From positions 73,943,561 to 74,007,560 of the forward strand of contig NC_088775.1 in assembly GCF_954871325.1 (NCBI RefSeq): DNA of 64,000 nt. Reading direction: 5' to 3'. The stretch comes from Gordionus sp. m RMFG-2023. Lineage: Eukaryota; Nematomorpha; Gordioida; Chordodea; Parachordodidae. This document shows positions 1 to 12,037 of this stretch, piece after piece. The translations under genes and the position numbers were made by a program. The notes beneath the pieces are model-generated. The model saw only the letters and a program-made list of their open reading frames with translations. It did not search any database and was not told the origin of the DNA. Positions within the stretch are counted from its first letter, which is position 1. Every line of letters begins with the position of its first letter.

Positions 1-298
1 ACAACACACTTTTACTCATTTTTTCTAATAAAATGGAATTAAAAAAAATCAGGAATTTTTGAAAATAAATAGAAAATGTTCCAAATCAAGAAAATAAAGA
101 TATTCCAATATCGGGAAACCAGAGCAAAATGGAGTGTTTATTTATTTACTCTTACATATTTTACCACGACAAGGGTGAGGGGGGGGGGGTGGTTTGTTAA
201 AAACATTTTCTAAATTTTGAGAAGAGTATATAAATGAAGGATAATAAAAAATAATTATAAAAAGTGGCTATATTTTAATTATAGATTAAATAGGTGTC
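1..298. repeat. Direct repeat, copy 1 (about 295 bp)
   Basis: This stretch is nearly identical to 3188-3486, including a G run and the end near the motif ATAGGTGTCTT. Both copies begin with ACAACA, which is also the terminal sequence of the LTR described at 546-3196, so the first bases here may be the end of a further LTR lying outside the window. The two copies lie about 3.19 kb apart in the same orientation, which looks like a segmental or unequal-exchange duplication. No coding potential is seen. Confidence 0.85.
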
Positions 299-545
299 TT
301 TCAAAATATTCTATTGGATTACATAAATTAATAATATTTATGAAGAATAAATTATGGAAATAAATCATTAGATCTTCAGTTATTTTAGTTTTTTATTTTT
401 ACTGATTTCAGTCTAACTAAACAATATAAAAATTAAAAAACGTAAAATAGTTTTCATCATTTTTTAAAATAATACCATTTCAATTTAAATCACAGCGTTT
501 TTATAAAAACACCGCTAAACGCTTCTACTCAATTTGTAAACACTT

Positions 546-963
546 TGTCACAATGAGGTGATTAGTCATTGTGAATCAAAACCTAAATATAAAAAGAAAT
601 ATATATATATAAAAAGAAATTAATAATAATTAGGAATCACGAAATCATGAAATCAATTTCATCCTTTATTCAGAATTATATCATTATCAAATTAACAAAA
701 TTATAAAAGTAAAAATAATAAAAAAAAGAAAAATAAAATAAAAAAAAGTTAATAATTAAAAAAGATCATTTTGTATGGTAAAAATTGGCCTTTTTATACT
801 CTTTTCAATCTTCTTATAACTAATATTCATAACTATTCAAATATAATATTTTTATCACGCGTTATAATAATAAATCCAAAAGAATTCTTTATGCAAATTA
901 AATATAAAGTACAACAAAATCCAAAAGAATTCTTTATGCAAATTAAATCTAACATTTACAACA
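546..963 (-). repeat. LTR, distal (3' side on minus strand)
   Basis: Starts TGTCACAATG and ends TTTACAACA on the plus strand. It contains an internal short tandem duplication of about 36 bp carrying AAAAGAATTCTTTATGC. It is nearly identical to 2754-3196. Confidence 0.75.
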
Positions 964-2753
964 CCTCCCTACTTAAATTAGACCCAACATTCTGCGAATG
1001 ATCTATCTTCTTTCGATCTCGACTTATTCTTCTTAATCTTTCCGATTGTCGCTTGAAATTTTTGGATTCTATCTTCTGTCGCTTGTCACCCTGTGAAACG
1101 ATCAGCTTTTTATCTCTGTATGCCACTGACGAACTTGATACACGCCTGTTTTCCACTATCCACGATTGATGAACGATTATCGATGACAACCAGTTTCTTT
1201 TCCTCTCTTGTTTTTTGCTAGTCTGTCTTAATCTTTTTTACAATTTATCGTAGCTTGTTTCCTATCATTCTCTTGTAATCGATTGGTTGTTGCCTCTAAT
1301 TCTTGTAATCGTATCTATCTTTTAGACTTCCGGGTCTTCTACGACAGTTTGCCCTTGCTGAGATATCGGGTAATCACATCTAATCTACTTCTACCTAAAA
1401 TAATCTATTTAAATAACTTCTGAAATATTTTATCACTTTTTATATTTATTCTCAAATATAAACTACCTAATACAATTATACTAATAAAATATATAAATAT
1501 ACCAACTTCATCCTAATGTCTACATTTATCTCCTCTAATCTACATAAATTATACTAAATCTTACATTTATAATACGTAACAAAAATATATATAATAAATT
1601 ATAAAAATATATCAAATTCTATCACCCCTTTTTCCCCTTAATGAAGCTTAGACCCATATTTGAAAAATATACTTGTACTCATCCTTTAGCTATTGATCCT
1701 CATCTTCTTTTCAGCCATGTCTATACTAAATTTATATCTAAAAATCCTATTCTAAAATATATATCAAAATCTATCTTTTAAAAAAAATTATCATTGTGTA
1801 TTTATTTCCTCATGTACTCTTTGACACTCAAGTCTTTAAAAAAAAACTGCTGAAATATATAAATCTCTTTTCATACATACGTTGTTGAGAAATCAATGAC
1901 ATCTAATCATAAAAGTTTTCATACTAACGTTTATGAACAACCCTTTAACTCTAATCACTATGGTTTTCACCCCACGTCTTTGAAGAACTTATGAACTCTA
2001 ATCATTATAATTTTTCGAACAACCGTTGTTGAAAACTGATATGTATATTTCTAAAGCATGTTTTTCTTTCTGTTATTATTAGAATAATGTTGCATAATTG
2101 ATCTCAAATCTTATTTATGATTCAAAAAAATAAAAATCCGATCTCTAATTGAGCTCGATTGCGGCATAAATTTTCTAATTATACTACATTCACATTAATC
2201 CTTAAGGCTGTTTTATCTCTCGCAGCCCTTAAAATAAAAGTTAAACGTAAATCTTCAATAAGAATTTAATCAACTATTTCCTAACAATAAAGTTATATTC
2301 TAATCTTATTCACCGAATTTTTTAATTATTATATCTTAGCAAATTATTTATGTTTCTTTTTCTTTGTCATAATTATTTCTAGTGATCAATTAAAATAATT
2401 CTAAAATCTAAAATATCATAGTCTTTATTAATTTCAAATTCCAATGGTTTTTAGTTTACCAGTAACTTCTAAATATAAAATTCCTAATTATCACCTTTAA
2501 ATAACTAAACACAATTATATCTTATCTACTATGAATGTTACCTTTGTCTTTAATTTTAGATTTTATATTCCTACATAAACCTAATCTTATCAAAATAATT
2601 TCTCTTTTTCAACCTACATTTTAAATATCATCTTGTCAAATTCATATTTTTCTTACCCCTTTTCCGTTTTGAATTTCTTTCTTTTGTATGGAGTTTGGTT
2701 GGCATTAGACTGAAAGTTGTAATGGTACTGTCGCCTCCTCTCTCCAACACCAT

Positions 2754-3196
2754 TGTCACAATGAGGTGATTTGTCATTGTTAATCAAAACCTAAATATAA
2801 AAAGAAATATATATATAAAAAAGAAATTAATAATATAATTAGGAATCACGAAATCATGAAATCAATTTATCTCTTTATTCAAAATTATAACATTATCAAA
2901 TTAACAAATTTATAAAAGTAAAAATAATAAAAAAGATTAATAAAAAATAAAATTAAAAAATAAAATACAAAAAGTTAATAATTATAAAAAAAAGATCATT
3001 TTGTATGGTAAAAATTGGCCTTTTTATACTCTTTTCAATCTTCTTATAACTAATATTCATAACTATTCAAATATAATATTTTTATCACGCGTTATAATAA
3101 TAAATCCAAAAGAATTCTTTATGCAAATTAAATATAAAGTACAACAAAATCCAAAAGAATTCTTTATGCAAATTAAATCTAACATTTACAACAACA
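2754..3196 (-). repeat. LTR, proximal (5' side on minus strand)
   Basis: Mate of 546-963 with the same termini and the same internal duplication. The direct repeat 3188-3486 begins at its outer end. Confidence 0.75.
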
Positions 3197-3486
3197 CACT
3201 TTTACTCATTTTTTCTAATAAAATGGAATTAAAAAAAATCAGGAATTTTTGAAAATAAATAGAAAATGTTCCAAATCAAGAAAATAAAGATATTCCAATA
3301 TCGGGAAACCAGAGCAAAATGGAGTGTTTATTTATTTACTCTTACATATTTTACCACGACAAGGGTGAGGGGGGGGGGGGTGGTTTGTTAAAAACATTTT
3401 CTAAATTTTGAGAAGAGTATATAAATGAAGGATAATAAAAAATAATTATAAAAAGTGGCTATATTTTAATTATAGATTAAATAGGT
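3188..3486. repeat. Direct repeat, copy 2
   Basis: Copy of 1-298, joined directly to the outer end of the LTR. It includes a run of 12 G at about 3369-3380. Confidence 0.85.
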
Positions 3487-5072
3487 GTCTTATTCAATTT
3501 TCTCATTTTTTAATTGCAAAATTTTTTAGGCCCGGCGATACCTCCCATATTCTAAGAGTGAGGTGGGATTTTTAATGACTAAAAGTGTAAAAAGCGGGAA
3601 AGCGCGACAACTGCAATCCTTTTATATATAAATATTGGTGAATAATTTTTTTCAAATTATAATTTATAAATTTAAATTTGAATTTGAATATTATCCATAT
3701 TTATAAAGTCAAAATATATAAAAATTAGATCCAAATCTACATATTTATCGGAAGGAATTTATTTTATTTAAAAGTTTATTATATATGAAAATAAATTTTA
3801 CCTCTTCGCAATTCATGTCATAATTCTCGGCCTCTAATAAATCAAATGAGACCGAAGAAGGATTTTTTCGCCTAATCATATTCATTAAACTCATCTCTGA
3901 GCCAGCATTTAAATGTAGAATTAAAAATAAATCTTTACATATTTTTTAAGCTTATATTTACATTTTTATTTAATTCTTTCAAAATATTCTAACTTGATCG
4001 TATCATTCAAAATCAAAGGTTTGAGCTATTTATATCTATAACTACCATAATAATTTGATAATTCTGAGTAATTTCTTTATATGCTTCCACTTGTGTTAAA
4101 AACAGAGGAATAGACAAGATTTATATATTTTAATATCAGCGCCGTTAAATTTGGCGGCTGAATAGTTCTACCAACTAATTGTAAATTATATCAATATTTC
4201 TTGCTTTATTAGTACCAATTGAGTATTAAAACCAGTATAGTAGCTCGTAAAAGGAAAAAACTATTAGTAACAAAATTTTGGCAAATCTATGATTTATGCG
4301 ACTGAAATAATTTATTCTGAAAATTTTATCGATGTTCCGTATTAATTATTATTTAATTCGTTTAATAGACTGTATAAAGAAAAAGTTTATTAGCAAAATA
4401 AGAAAAATTGCCTAATTTGGCATTAATGATAGAATGGAAAATAGCTGGTTTGCGCTAATATTTATTAATTCTTCATTCATTTTTTTCACACACAAAAAGG
4501 TAACCGAAGAGAAATAAAATCTATATCACCCATTAAAGCGTAAAATCAACCAAATTTCTGGAAGCATTTAATCTTTAAATCAGTAATTTAAATTTATTAC
4601 ATTGATTCTTCAATTCGTTTGGTAGATAGTTTTTAACAACAAAATAAGATAAAATTGCCATGATTGGCAATATGCGAAAACAAACAAATATTTTTGGGTG
4701 AGCTCATACCATATGAAATGCCAGATTAGTGCTTATTATTCCATCAATCAGTTTTTCTAGTCAACAAACAAAAACTAGTTTTAATAAGAGAAATAGACAA
4801 TAGCACACCTTTAAGTATGATGAACCAAAAGTTATTAGAAATTCAAAAATTTGAATCAAATTTAGATTGAATAAAGAATCTAAAGAAAGCAATTATAATA
4901 AAAAAATTAAATGAAATATCTTAAAAAAAATATTACTATCATTATTTATAAAATCAACTTTTTTCCTATTTCAAAATATGAGTATTAAAGATAAAAGGCT
5001 AACTCGATATTTTAGCCAAAAGAAAATTAAGCTTGGAAACTTTTCCGACAGATGATGACATGGTTCCATGTC
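3487..5072. other. Unassigned AT-rich sequence
   Basis: No gene is seen. A short match to the MITE family at 56119-56341 (GGCTAACTCGATATTTTAGCC-like, one mismatch) lies at about 4998-5019, so the right end of this stretch may hold a fragment of that element. A GGCCCGGCG patch near 3530 is more G+C-rich than its surroundings. Confidence 0.4.
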
Positions 5073-5395
5073 AATTCAGCAAAACTTTTATCGCGAAAAA
5101 CTTATTAGCGAAACTTCTATCGCGAATGTCGTTAATCGCGAATGAATTTTATAGCGAAACTTTTATCGCGAATCCACATTAGCGAATACTTTTCCGCGAA
5201 GACAATATAGCGAAAACAAATATTGCGCATTTTTTATAGCGAAACTCTTATCGCGAAACCTTTAAAGCGAATATATTAGAGCGAAATATTTATCGCGAAT
5301 CAATAATCGCGAAAATTTTATAACGAAGTCAATATCGCGAAACATAAATCGCGAATACAATATAGCGAAAACTATTTAGCGAAATATAACGCGGC
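5073..5395 (+). repeat. GCGAA array, left arm
   Basis: About 21 degenerate units, each containing ATCGCGAA, ATAGCGAA or TTAGCGAA, spaced about 15-16 bp apart. It is strikingly rich in CpG for this genome. The same array appears inverted at about 10140-10459 and as a separate arm at 14815-15148. Confidence 0.9.
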
Positions 5396-5859
5396 CTATT
5401 ATTATTATTTTTTTATTAAAATAATTTATTTAATTTATATTTAATGTTAATATTTTATTTATCAACAAATAAACATATTATATGATATATATTTTTTATT
5501 TATATTATTATATTATGAAATAATAAATGGATTACTTTTCTTTGATATATTTTTAATAAAAAAAATGATAAGCTACTATTGTAATATTATTTTTGTTACA
5601 ATTTATTGGTGATTTTCACGACCAAAATTTTCTTCTTCGAGGAATTCTTTTGTGAATTTTATTATAAACAAACAATCTTTTAGGTGAAATCTTTTATAGT
5701 TTTTTTATCATTTTTGTAAAATTATTTATTTTTTAAGTATATTAAGTTTTCTAAATAATATTTTTTAAAAATATTTTTATTTAACTTATTTTATGTTATT
5801 TTATATGATCTTTTTAAGGAAAATAATTTAATCTGACAATTTTTATACTCGTTATTGAA

Positions 5860-6900
5860 GATGATCCTTAAAAAAATGACAATTATCATAATCGGTATTT
5901 TTAAACATATTAGATTTTTTTTACGGTAAAATATGTATTTTTAACATGTTAAATTAAAATTTCAATTAAGATGCACCATAAAGTGACAATTATCATAATC
6001 GTTATTTTTAAAGTTTTTAAAATTTTTTTGACATAAATCGGCTAAAATAAGTAGTGTTAACAAAATTTCAGTGAAGATGTACCCTAGATAAGTGATAATT
6101 GTCATAATCCTTATTTTTAAACTTTTTTGAATTTTTTTGTTGCAAATGGGTAAAAATATATTGTAAACTTGTTAAATTAAAATTTTATGAAGATGTACCA
6201 CAGAAAAGTGACAATTGTAATAATCGTTATTTTTAAATTTTTTTGACGTAAATGGGCCAAAATAAGAATTGATAACATGTTTAAATAAAACTTCAGTGAA
6301 TATGTACCCAAGATAAGTGACAATTGTCATAATCATTTTTAAGGTTATTTAAGTTTTTATGACGCAAATGGGCAAAAAATAAATTGCTAACATGTTTAAA
6401 TAAAACTTCAGTGAAGATATACCCTAGATAAGTGATAATTGTCATAATTGTTATTTTTAAAATTTTTTGAATTTTTTTGACGCAAATGGGCAAAAATAGA
6501 AATTGCAACATGTTAAAATAAAATATCAATGAAGTACCATAGATAAGTGACAATTGTCATAATCGTTGTTTTAAAGTTTTTTGAAATTTTTTGATATGAG
6601 TAAAAATATAGATTGTAAAAATGTCAAATTAAAATTTCATGAAGATGTACTATATAAAAGTGACAATTGTCATAATCGTTATTTTTAAAAGTTTTTAAAT
6701 TTTTTTGAAGCAAATGAGCTAAAATATAAATTGCTCACATGTTATAATAATATTTCAGGGAAGATATACCCTAGATAAGACAATAGTCATAATCGTTATT
6801 TTTAAAGTTTTTGAATTGTTTGACGCAATTGGACAAAAATATAAATTGTTAAGATGTTAAAATAAAATTTCAGTCGAAACAAAAAAACAAATCGATATTT
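5860..6900 (+). repeat. Satellite array, left, period about 114 bp
   Basis: About nine units. Each holds an AAGTGACAATTGTCATAATC-like block, then T-rich sequence, a CGCAAATGGGCAAAAAT-like block and an AACATGTTAAA-like block. The core TGACAATTGTCA is a perfect 12-base palindrome. Confidence 0.9.
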
Positions 6901-7289
6901 TCATGCTCATAATCGTTGTTTCTTTTATCCTGCTTAAAATTTGATAAAAATATGCAAAGTGATTATTAAAGATAGCTGTAACCTATGTTAAATTCTAAAC
7001 TTTAAAGATATGGTTTCACAATCTTATTCCTTTAATTAATAAATTTTAATTCTACAATATAAAAATGTATAACCCTGCATTCTCAGTTAGTGAATATTTT
7101 TGAATACTTGTGGCAAAATAGTGCTGAGTCTGAATTCAGGGTAGGATTTTTATTAAATAAAACTTAAAATCCATATGAATCTTATTTAGTAATATGATAC
7201 AGTAACATCCTATAAATTTAATGTTAAGATTTTATTTTTATAAACATATGGTTAAAATGGATTACAATCTATATTGTAACCCATTTACA

Positions 7290-8930
7290 TCAAAAAACTT
7301 CAAAAATAACCATTATAAAAATTGCCATCAATGGTATATCTTCATGAAATTTTAATGTAGCATGTTTACAATCTATATTTTGCAACAAATTCAAAAAAAC
7401 TTTATTAACAACGATTATGACAATTGTAACTTATCTATGGTACATCTTCACTGAAATTTTATTTTAACATATAAGCAATTTATATTTTTGCCCATTTGCG
7501 TCTAAAAAATTCAAATAATTTTTAAAATAACGATTATGACAATTGTCACCTTTCTATGGTGCATCCTCATGAAATTTTAATTTAACATGTTTACAATCTA
7601 TATTTTTACCCATTTGCGTTCAAAAAACTCAAAAAGGTTTAAAAATAACGATTATGACAATTGTAACTTATCTAGGGTGCATCTTCACTGAAATTTTATT
7701 TAAACTTGTTTGCAATACTTATTTTAGCCCATTTACGTCAAAAAAATAAAGGTAATAAAATAAATTTTATGACAATTATCACTTTTTTATGGTACATCTT
7801 CATGAAATTCTAATTTAACATGTTTACAATCTATATTTTTACCCATTTGCGTTAAAAAAAATACAAATAACTTAAATAACGATTTTGACAATTGTCATTT
7901 ATCTAGGGTACATCTCCATTGAAATTTTATTTAAACATGTTAGCAATACTTATTTTAGCCCATTTACGTCAAAAAAATTCAAAAAAGTTATAAAATTACG
8001 ATTATGGCAATTGTCACTTTTCAATGGTACATCTTCATGAAATTTTAATTTAACATGTTTACAATCTATATTTTTACCCATTTGCGTTAAAAAAATTTTA
8101 AAATAATGATTATGATAATTGTCACTTATCTAGGGTACATCTTCATTGAAGTTTTATTTATACATGCTAGCAATACTTATTTTAACCCATTTACGTCAAA
8201 TAAATTCAAAAAAGTTATAAAATTACGATTATGACAATTGTCACTTTTCTATGGTACATCTTCATGAAATTTTAATTTAACATGTTTCCAATCTATATTT
8301 TTACCAATTTGCGTTAAATAAAAATAATCTAGCAATAATTATTTTAACGCATTTTGGTCAAAACAATTCAAAAAACTCTAAAAATAACGATTATGACAAT
8401 TGTCACTTTTCAATAGTAGATCTTCATGAAATTTTAATTTAGCATGTTTACAATCTATATTTTTACCCATTTGCAACAAAAAAATTCTAAAAACTTTATA
8501 AACAACGATTATAAAAATTATAACTTATATCTATGGTACTTTCGCTTAAATTTTATTTTAACATGTAGCAATTTATATTTTTGCCCACTTACATCAAAAA
8601 ATTGTAAAAAAAACTTTAAAAATAATGACTATGACAATTGACCCTTTTATATGGTACATCCTAATTTAAATTATAATTTAACGTTAAAAAAAATCGAATA
8701 TGTTTAAAAATACCGATTATGATAATTGCCATTTTTCCAAGCATCTTTATCGAATTTATAATTTAACATCTTTACAATATAAATTATATTTTTTGCCATT
8801 TTTCCAAGCATCTTTATCGAATTTATAATTTAACATCTTTACAATATAAATTATATTTTTATCCTTTTGAGTCAAAAAATTTCAAAAATCTTAAAAAATA
8901 ACGAATATGACAATTGTCCCATTAAATTGT
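7290..8930 (-). repeat. Satellite array, right, inverted
   Basis: About fourteen units of the same satellite in opposite orientation (GATTATGACAATTGTCAC and CCCATTTGCGT blocks). The array is longer than its left partner, so the two arms have changed unit number independently. A 100-bp direct duplication is visible at about 8730-8870. Confidence 0.9.
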
Positions 8931-9302
8931 TTTCCTTAAAATGATCATATAAAATAACATAAATAAGTTGAATATATATTTAAAAAAATTATTTATAAGA
9001 AATAGATAATTTTACAAAAATAAAATAAGAGGCTGGCAGTTCTTTGTACCAATATAAAAAAAACTATAAAAGATTTTACTTAAAAATTGTATATTTATAA
9101 TAAATTTGACAAAAGAATTCCTCAAAAAGATATATTAAGAAGATTTAAATTTTTTATCAAAATATGTTAAAAATTCTTTTTGAACTTCAAGAAATATTTT
9201 TTACTTTCTTGGGCGTGAAAATCACTAAAAAATTGTAACAAAAATAATATTACAATAGTAGCATATCATTTTTAATTTAAAAACATCAAATAATAAATAA
9301 TA

Positions 9303-10097
9303 CAGGGGTCCAAACCGAAACGAATATCGGTTCGGTTCGGGTTCAGGTTCGGATAAAAATAACGTATCAAGGTTCAGGTTCGGTTAGTAAAAATTAAAAT
9401 ATCGGTTCGGTTTGAACCTCTAAAAACCGGTTTGAACACTTTTGTATTCAAACCTACATTCGAATTATGTATAGGGAAAATATTTTTTTATTTTATCATT
9501 AATTTAAAAAACACATGTATAAACCTTCATTTTTATTAATTGCACATTATAAAATAAAATTTAATTGAATAATAAAATGTTTAATCATAATAATTTTTTA
9601 AATAAATAGATTGCGTTAAATAGTACTTTTTTTTACTTAATTTTTTTTATTAAGCCGCACAATTGATATATTTTCAAAATTCGTCTCACTCAAATTACAT
9701 CTATAAGGAGATAGTATAAATTTAATTGTTGAAACATCTTTCTTATCAGATTTGATGTGTCATTTATAATAATATTTTGGATTTTATTTTCTCTAAGCAT
9801 TATAATTTATAAGCTTAAAATATTTAAAAAAATGTTGTAAAATGACAATATACTAAAGTTTATAAAAATTGTGAACTTATCAATCAAATGTGATTGATGA
9901 TAATCTTTAAAATTATTCAAATATAATTGAAATCTAATAATAACTTACATATAATTTTATAAGCATAAAATCATGAGACTCGAACCGGTTCAGAGGCATT
10001 TTAGCGGCTCGGTTCAGGTTCGGCTGGAATTAGGTTCGATAAAAAATACCGGTTTTTGCGGTTTAACGGTTCGGTTCAGGTTCGGTTTGGATCCCTG
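9303..10097. mobile_element. hAT-type MITE with 8-bp target duplication
   Basis: The termini are CAGGGGTCCAAACCGAA and its near complement TTCGGTTTGGATCCCTG. They are bounded on both sides by AAATAATA (9295-9302 and 10098-10105), the 8-bp duplication of the hAT superfamily. Subterminal regions are dense in CGGTTCGG repeats on both sides. The interior is AT-rich and has no transposase. It sits inside the right arm of the fold-back element and is therefore younger than it. Confidence 0.9.
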
Positions 10098-10139
10098 AAA
10101 TAATATGTTGTTTTCCTTTAAATAAATGCATTGGCAATA

Positions 10140-10459
10140 TATTTATTGTTTCGTGGTAATGCTCACGCGATAATGACTTCGCGCAAACATATTCGCGATA
10201 AAAAATTCGCTGTAAAGTGTTCGCGTAAAATGTTTCGCTAAAATGTATTCGCTCTAATAAATTCGCGGTTAAGGTTTTGCGGAAATAAATTCGCGACAAT
10301 GGCCTCGCGAAATTGTCTTATCTATAAATGTTTCGCAGAGATAAATTCGCAAATTTTGTTTCGCGATTTTACCTTCGCTATAAAAACTTTTCGCGATAAA
10401 CGACATTCGCGATAAAAGTTTCGCGAAAAAGTGTTTCACGATAAAAGTTTCGCTGAATT
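10140..10459 (-). repeat. GCGAA array, right arm
   Basis: Inverted counterpart of 5073-5395 (TTCGCGATAA, TTCGCTATAA units), ending GTTTCGCTGAATT. The open reading frame that crosses it is a by-product of the repeat and not a gene. Confidence 0.9.
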
Positions 10460-12037
10460 AACCTGATACGATTAGGATAGCTAATTATTTTCATCAAGCA
10501 AATAGGTTGAGCTATTGTTTAATAAAAAAAATTTAGATTATTTTTAATGCCGTAAAAACAATAAAAATAATTTAAAAAAATATATAACCAAAAAAAATGA
10601 TGTATTTTAATTTTAGTTTTACTTTTATTATTCATGACATGACAAAGCCACCCAAGCTCAATTACATTGTTATCAAATCAAATGAGAATATAGTATATTA
10701 AAAAAAGTTAACCAAATGCCAATATTTAAATAATTAATAACCTTAAGGAATTTTAGAGCTATAATATATCAAAATTAATTCAACCAATTTTTTTCCAAAT
10801 TTTTATAGCAAGGTCAATATTGTAACTTGAACTACGAACTCATTAGAGGATCATCATTGAAATTAGAGGGGGGGGGATAGTTAGTAATGAAATAATTATC
10901 ATTATTTGAATAAAATTGGAAAGGGATGAATGGTATTTACTTTTTTTAATTATTTGGTAGGAGGTTAAAAGTTTTGAGAGGGTTGATATCATTTATAGAT
11001 ATGTATACAAGCCCCTGATTATATTCTCCGCAGTCCTTTTCTTAAGTTAAAATAGGAAATGGTATAGCAAGTATTATCTTATTTTAATAGATCCCTTTAA
11101 GTCATATTTTTTTATATCTAATTTACATATAGAATAAATATCCTTACAAAATATATTTCTTTATAAAAAGTTTTTTAAAAAATGATTTTTTTATTTATTG
11201 AATATGTGAAGGAAAAAGTAGAGCATTGCCATATCATATCGTCTAAACCAATAGTTTGTTTGTGAAATATATAACTGAAGTGTAAAATTTTAAAAGAATC
11301 ACTGATTTGGACAAAGACTGGTTAAAAATAACCATGGAAAAAACATCGGACAAAAATACCCCAATATAAAAAAATTTACATGCTTTAATAAATAAAAGGA
11401 AAATGTAATCCTCGTTTTAAACTTTACCCTTTAGTGTAATACTTGAGTATTATTTTATAATAATATTTTTCTAATAATGTTGCTCATCAAAAATGATCAT
11501 ATTTTTAAGGGAGGGAAAACAACTATATGACTCAAGGGCTTGGAATATGAATTTTAATTTTATAATGCATGACGAAAGGTAGTTTTTGAAATATTAATCG
11601 TGGGATTGATGTGGTAGAGAAAGACTGCGTCACATATAAAAGAATTTGTAAATACTCTCATAAAATCTGTATCTTGATGAAAGAATCGTATGTAGCTAGC
11701 TAAATTTTATACCAAAGTAGACCTTGCTATATTTTTGTCACAAAAAATAATGCAAATATAAAAAATTTGAGACTACCAAATTTTTATTATTGTAGATAAT
11801 AATTTAAAAAAATTAAACATTCAATGTAATATAATACCGATTCCTTTAAGATAATCTAATCTTGATCGATTTTCGAAATCAGAAATAATTGTTACTATTC
11901 TCGCATGTAGATTTCGTTATTTTTTTCTCGGAGTAGAGGATGTTTCACCAGAATTTTTAACTCTGTCAACCCTTGTTGTTTTTTAAGCCTATAATATTAA
12001 TTATTAAGTTTATTAGTAAATCTTTATACTTTTTAAA
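10460..12037. other. Unassigned AT-rich sequence
   Basis: No gene or bounded repeat is recognised. A run of nine G lies at 10868-10876. Confidence 0.5.

Larger units (their letters stand above)
546..3196 (-). mobile_element. Short non-autonomous LTR retrotransposon-like element
   Basis: Two direct repeats of about 420-440 bp (546-963 and 2754-3196) flank about 1.8 kb of internal sequence. Both repeats begin TG and end CA. Read on the minus strand, the sequence just inside the 2754-3196 repeat starts TGGTGTTGG, a plausible primer binding site. A purine-rich AAGTAGGGAGG abuts the other repeat, as a polypurine tract would. I therefore place the element on the minus strand. A five-base CACTT lies on both outer sides and may be the target duplication. 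No gag or pol similarity is visible inside, so it resembles a TRIM or LARD relic rather than a coding element. The two LTRs are very similar, suggesting recent insertion. Superfamily cannot be decided. Confidence 0.7.
5073..10459. mobile_element. Giant fold-back element with two-tier inverted arms
   Basis: The ends are inverted copies: the left starts AATTCAGCAAAACTTTTATC and the right ends in its complement, ...GCTGAATT. The outer parts of both arms are arrays of degenerate 15-16 bp units containing ATCGCGAA or TAGCGAA. Next come single-copy inverted segments; for example 5590-5650 pairs with about 9190-9260. Innermost lies a satellite with a period near 114-120 bp, about nine units on the left (5860-6900) and about fourteen inverted units on the right (7290-8930). 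A spacer of roughly 300 bp near 6950-7265 is unique. Long inverted repeats made of short tandem units are typical of fold-back transposons (FB, Galileo, some MULEs). No transposase is seen, so it is probably non-autonomous. A hAT MITE at 9303-10097 interrupts the right arm. No clear target duplication was found. Confidence 0.8.

Noticed and set aside
771-3252. Two nearly identical reading frames at 771-1001 and 3001-3252
   Set aside because: They lie within the two LTR copies and are by-products of the repeat, not genes.
3520-3600. GGCCCGGCG patch as a fourth AGGCCC-family MITE
   Set aside because: The similarity is limited to a few bases and there are no inverted ends or target duplication.
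5860-8930. CRISPR-like array because of regular spacing and palindromes
   Set aside because: Units are near-continuous tandem repeats with no unique spacers, in an animal genome, and occur as an inverted pair.
10063-10299. 78-codon minus-strand frame
   Set aside because: It runs through the GCGAA array and the end of a MITE; its repetitive residues reflect the DNA repeat.
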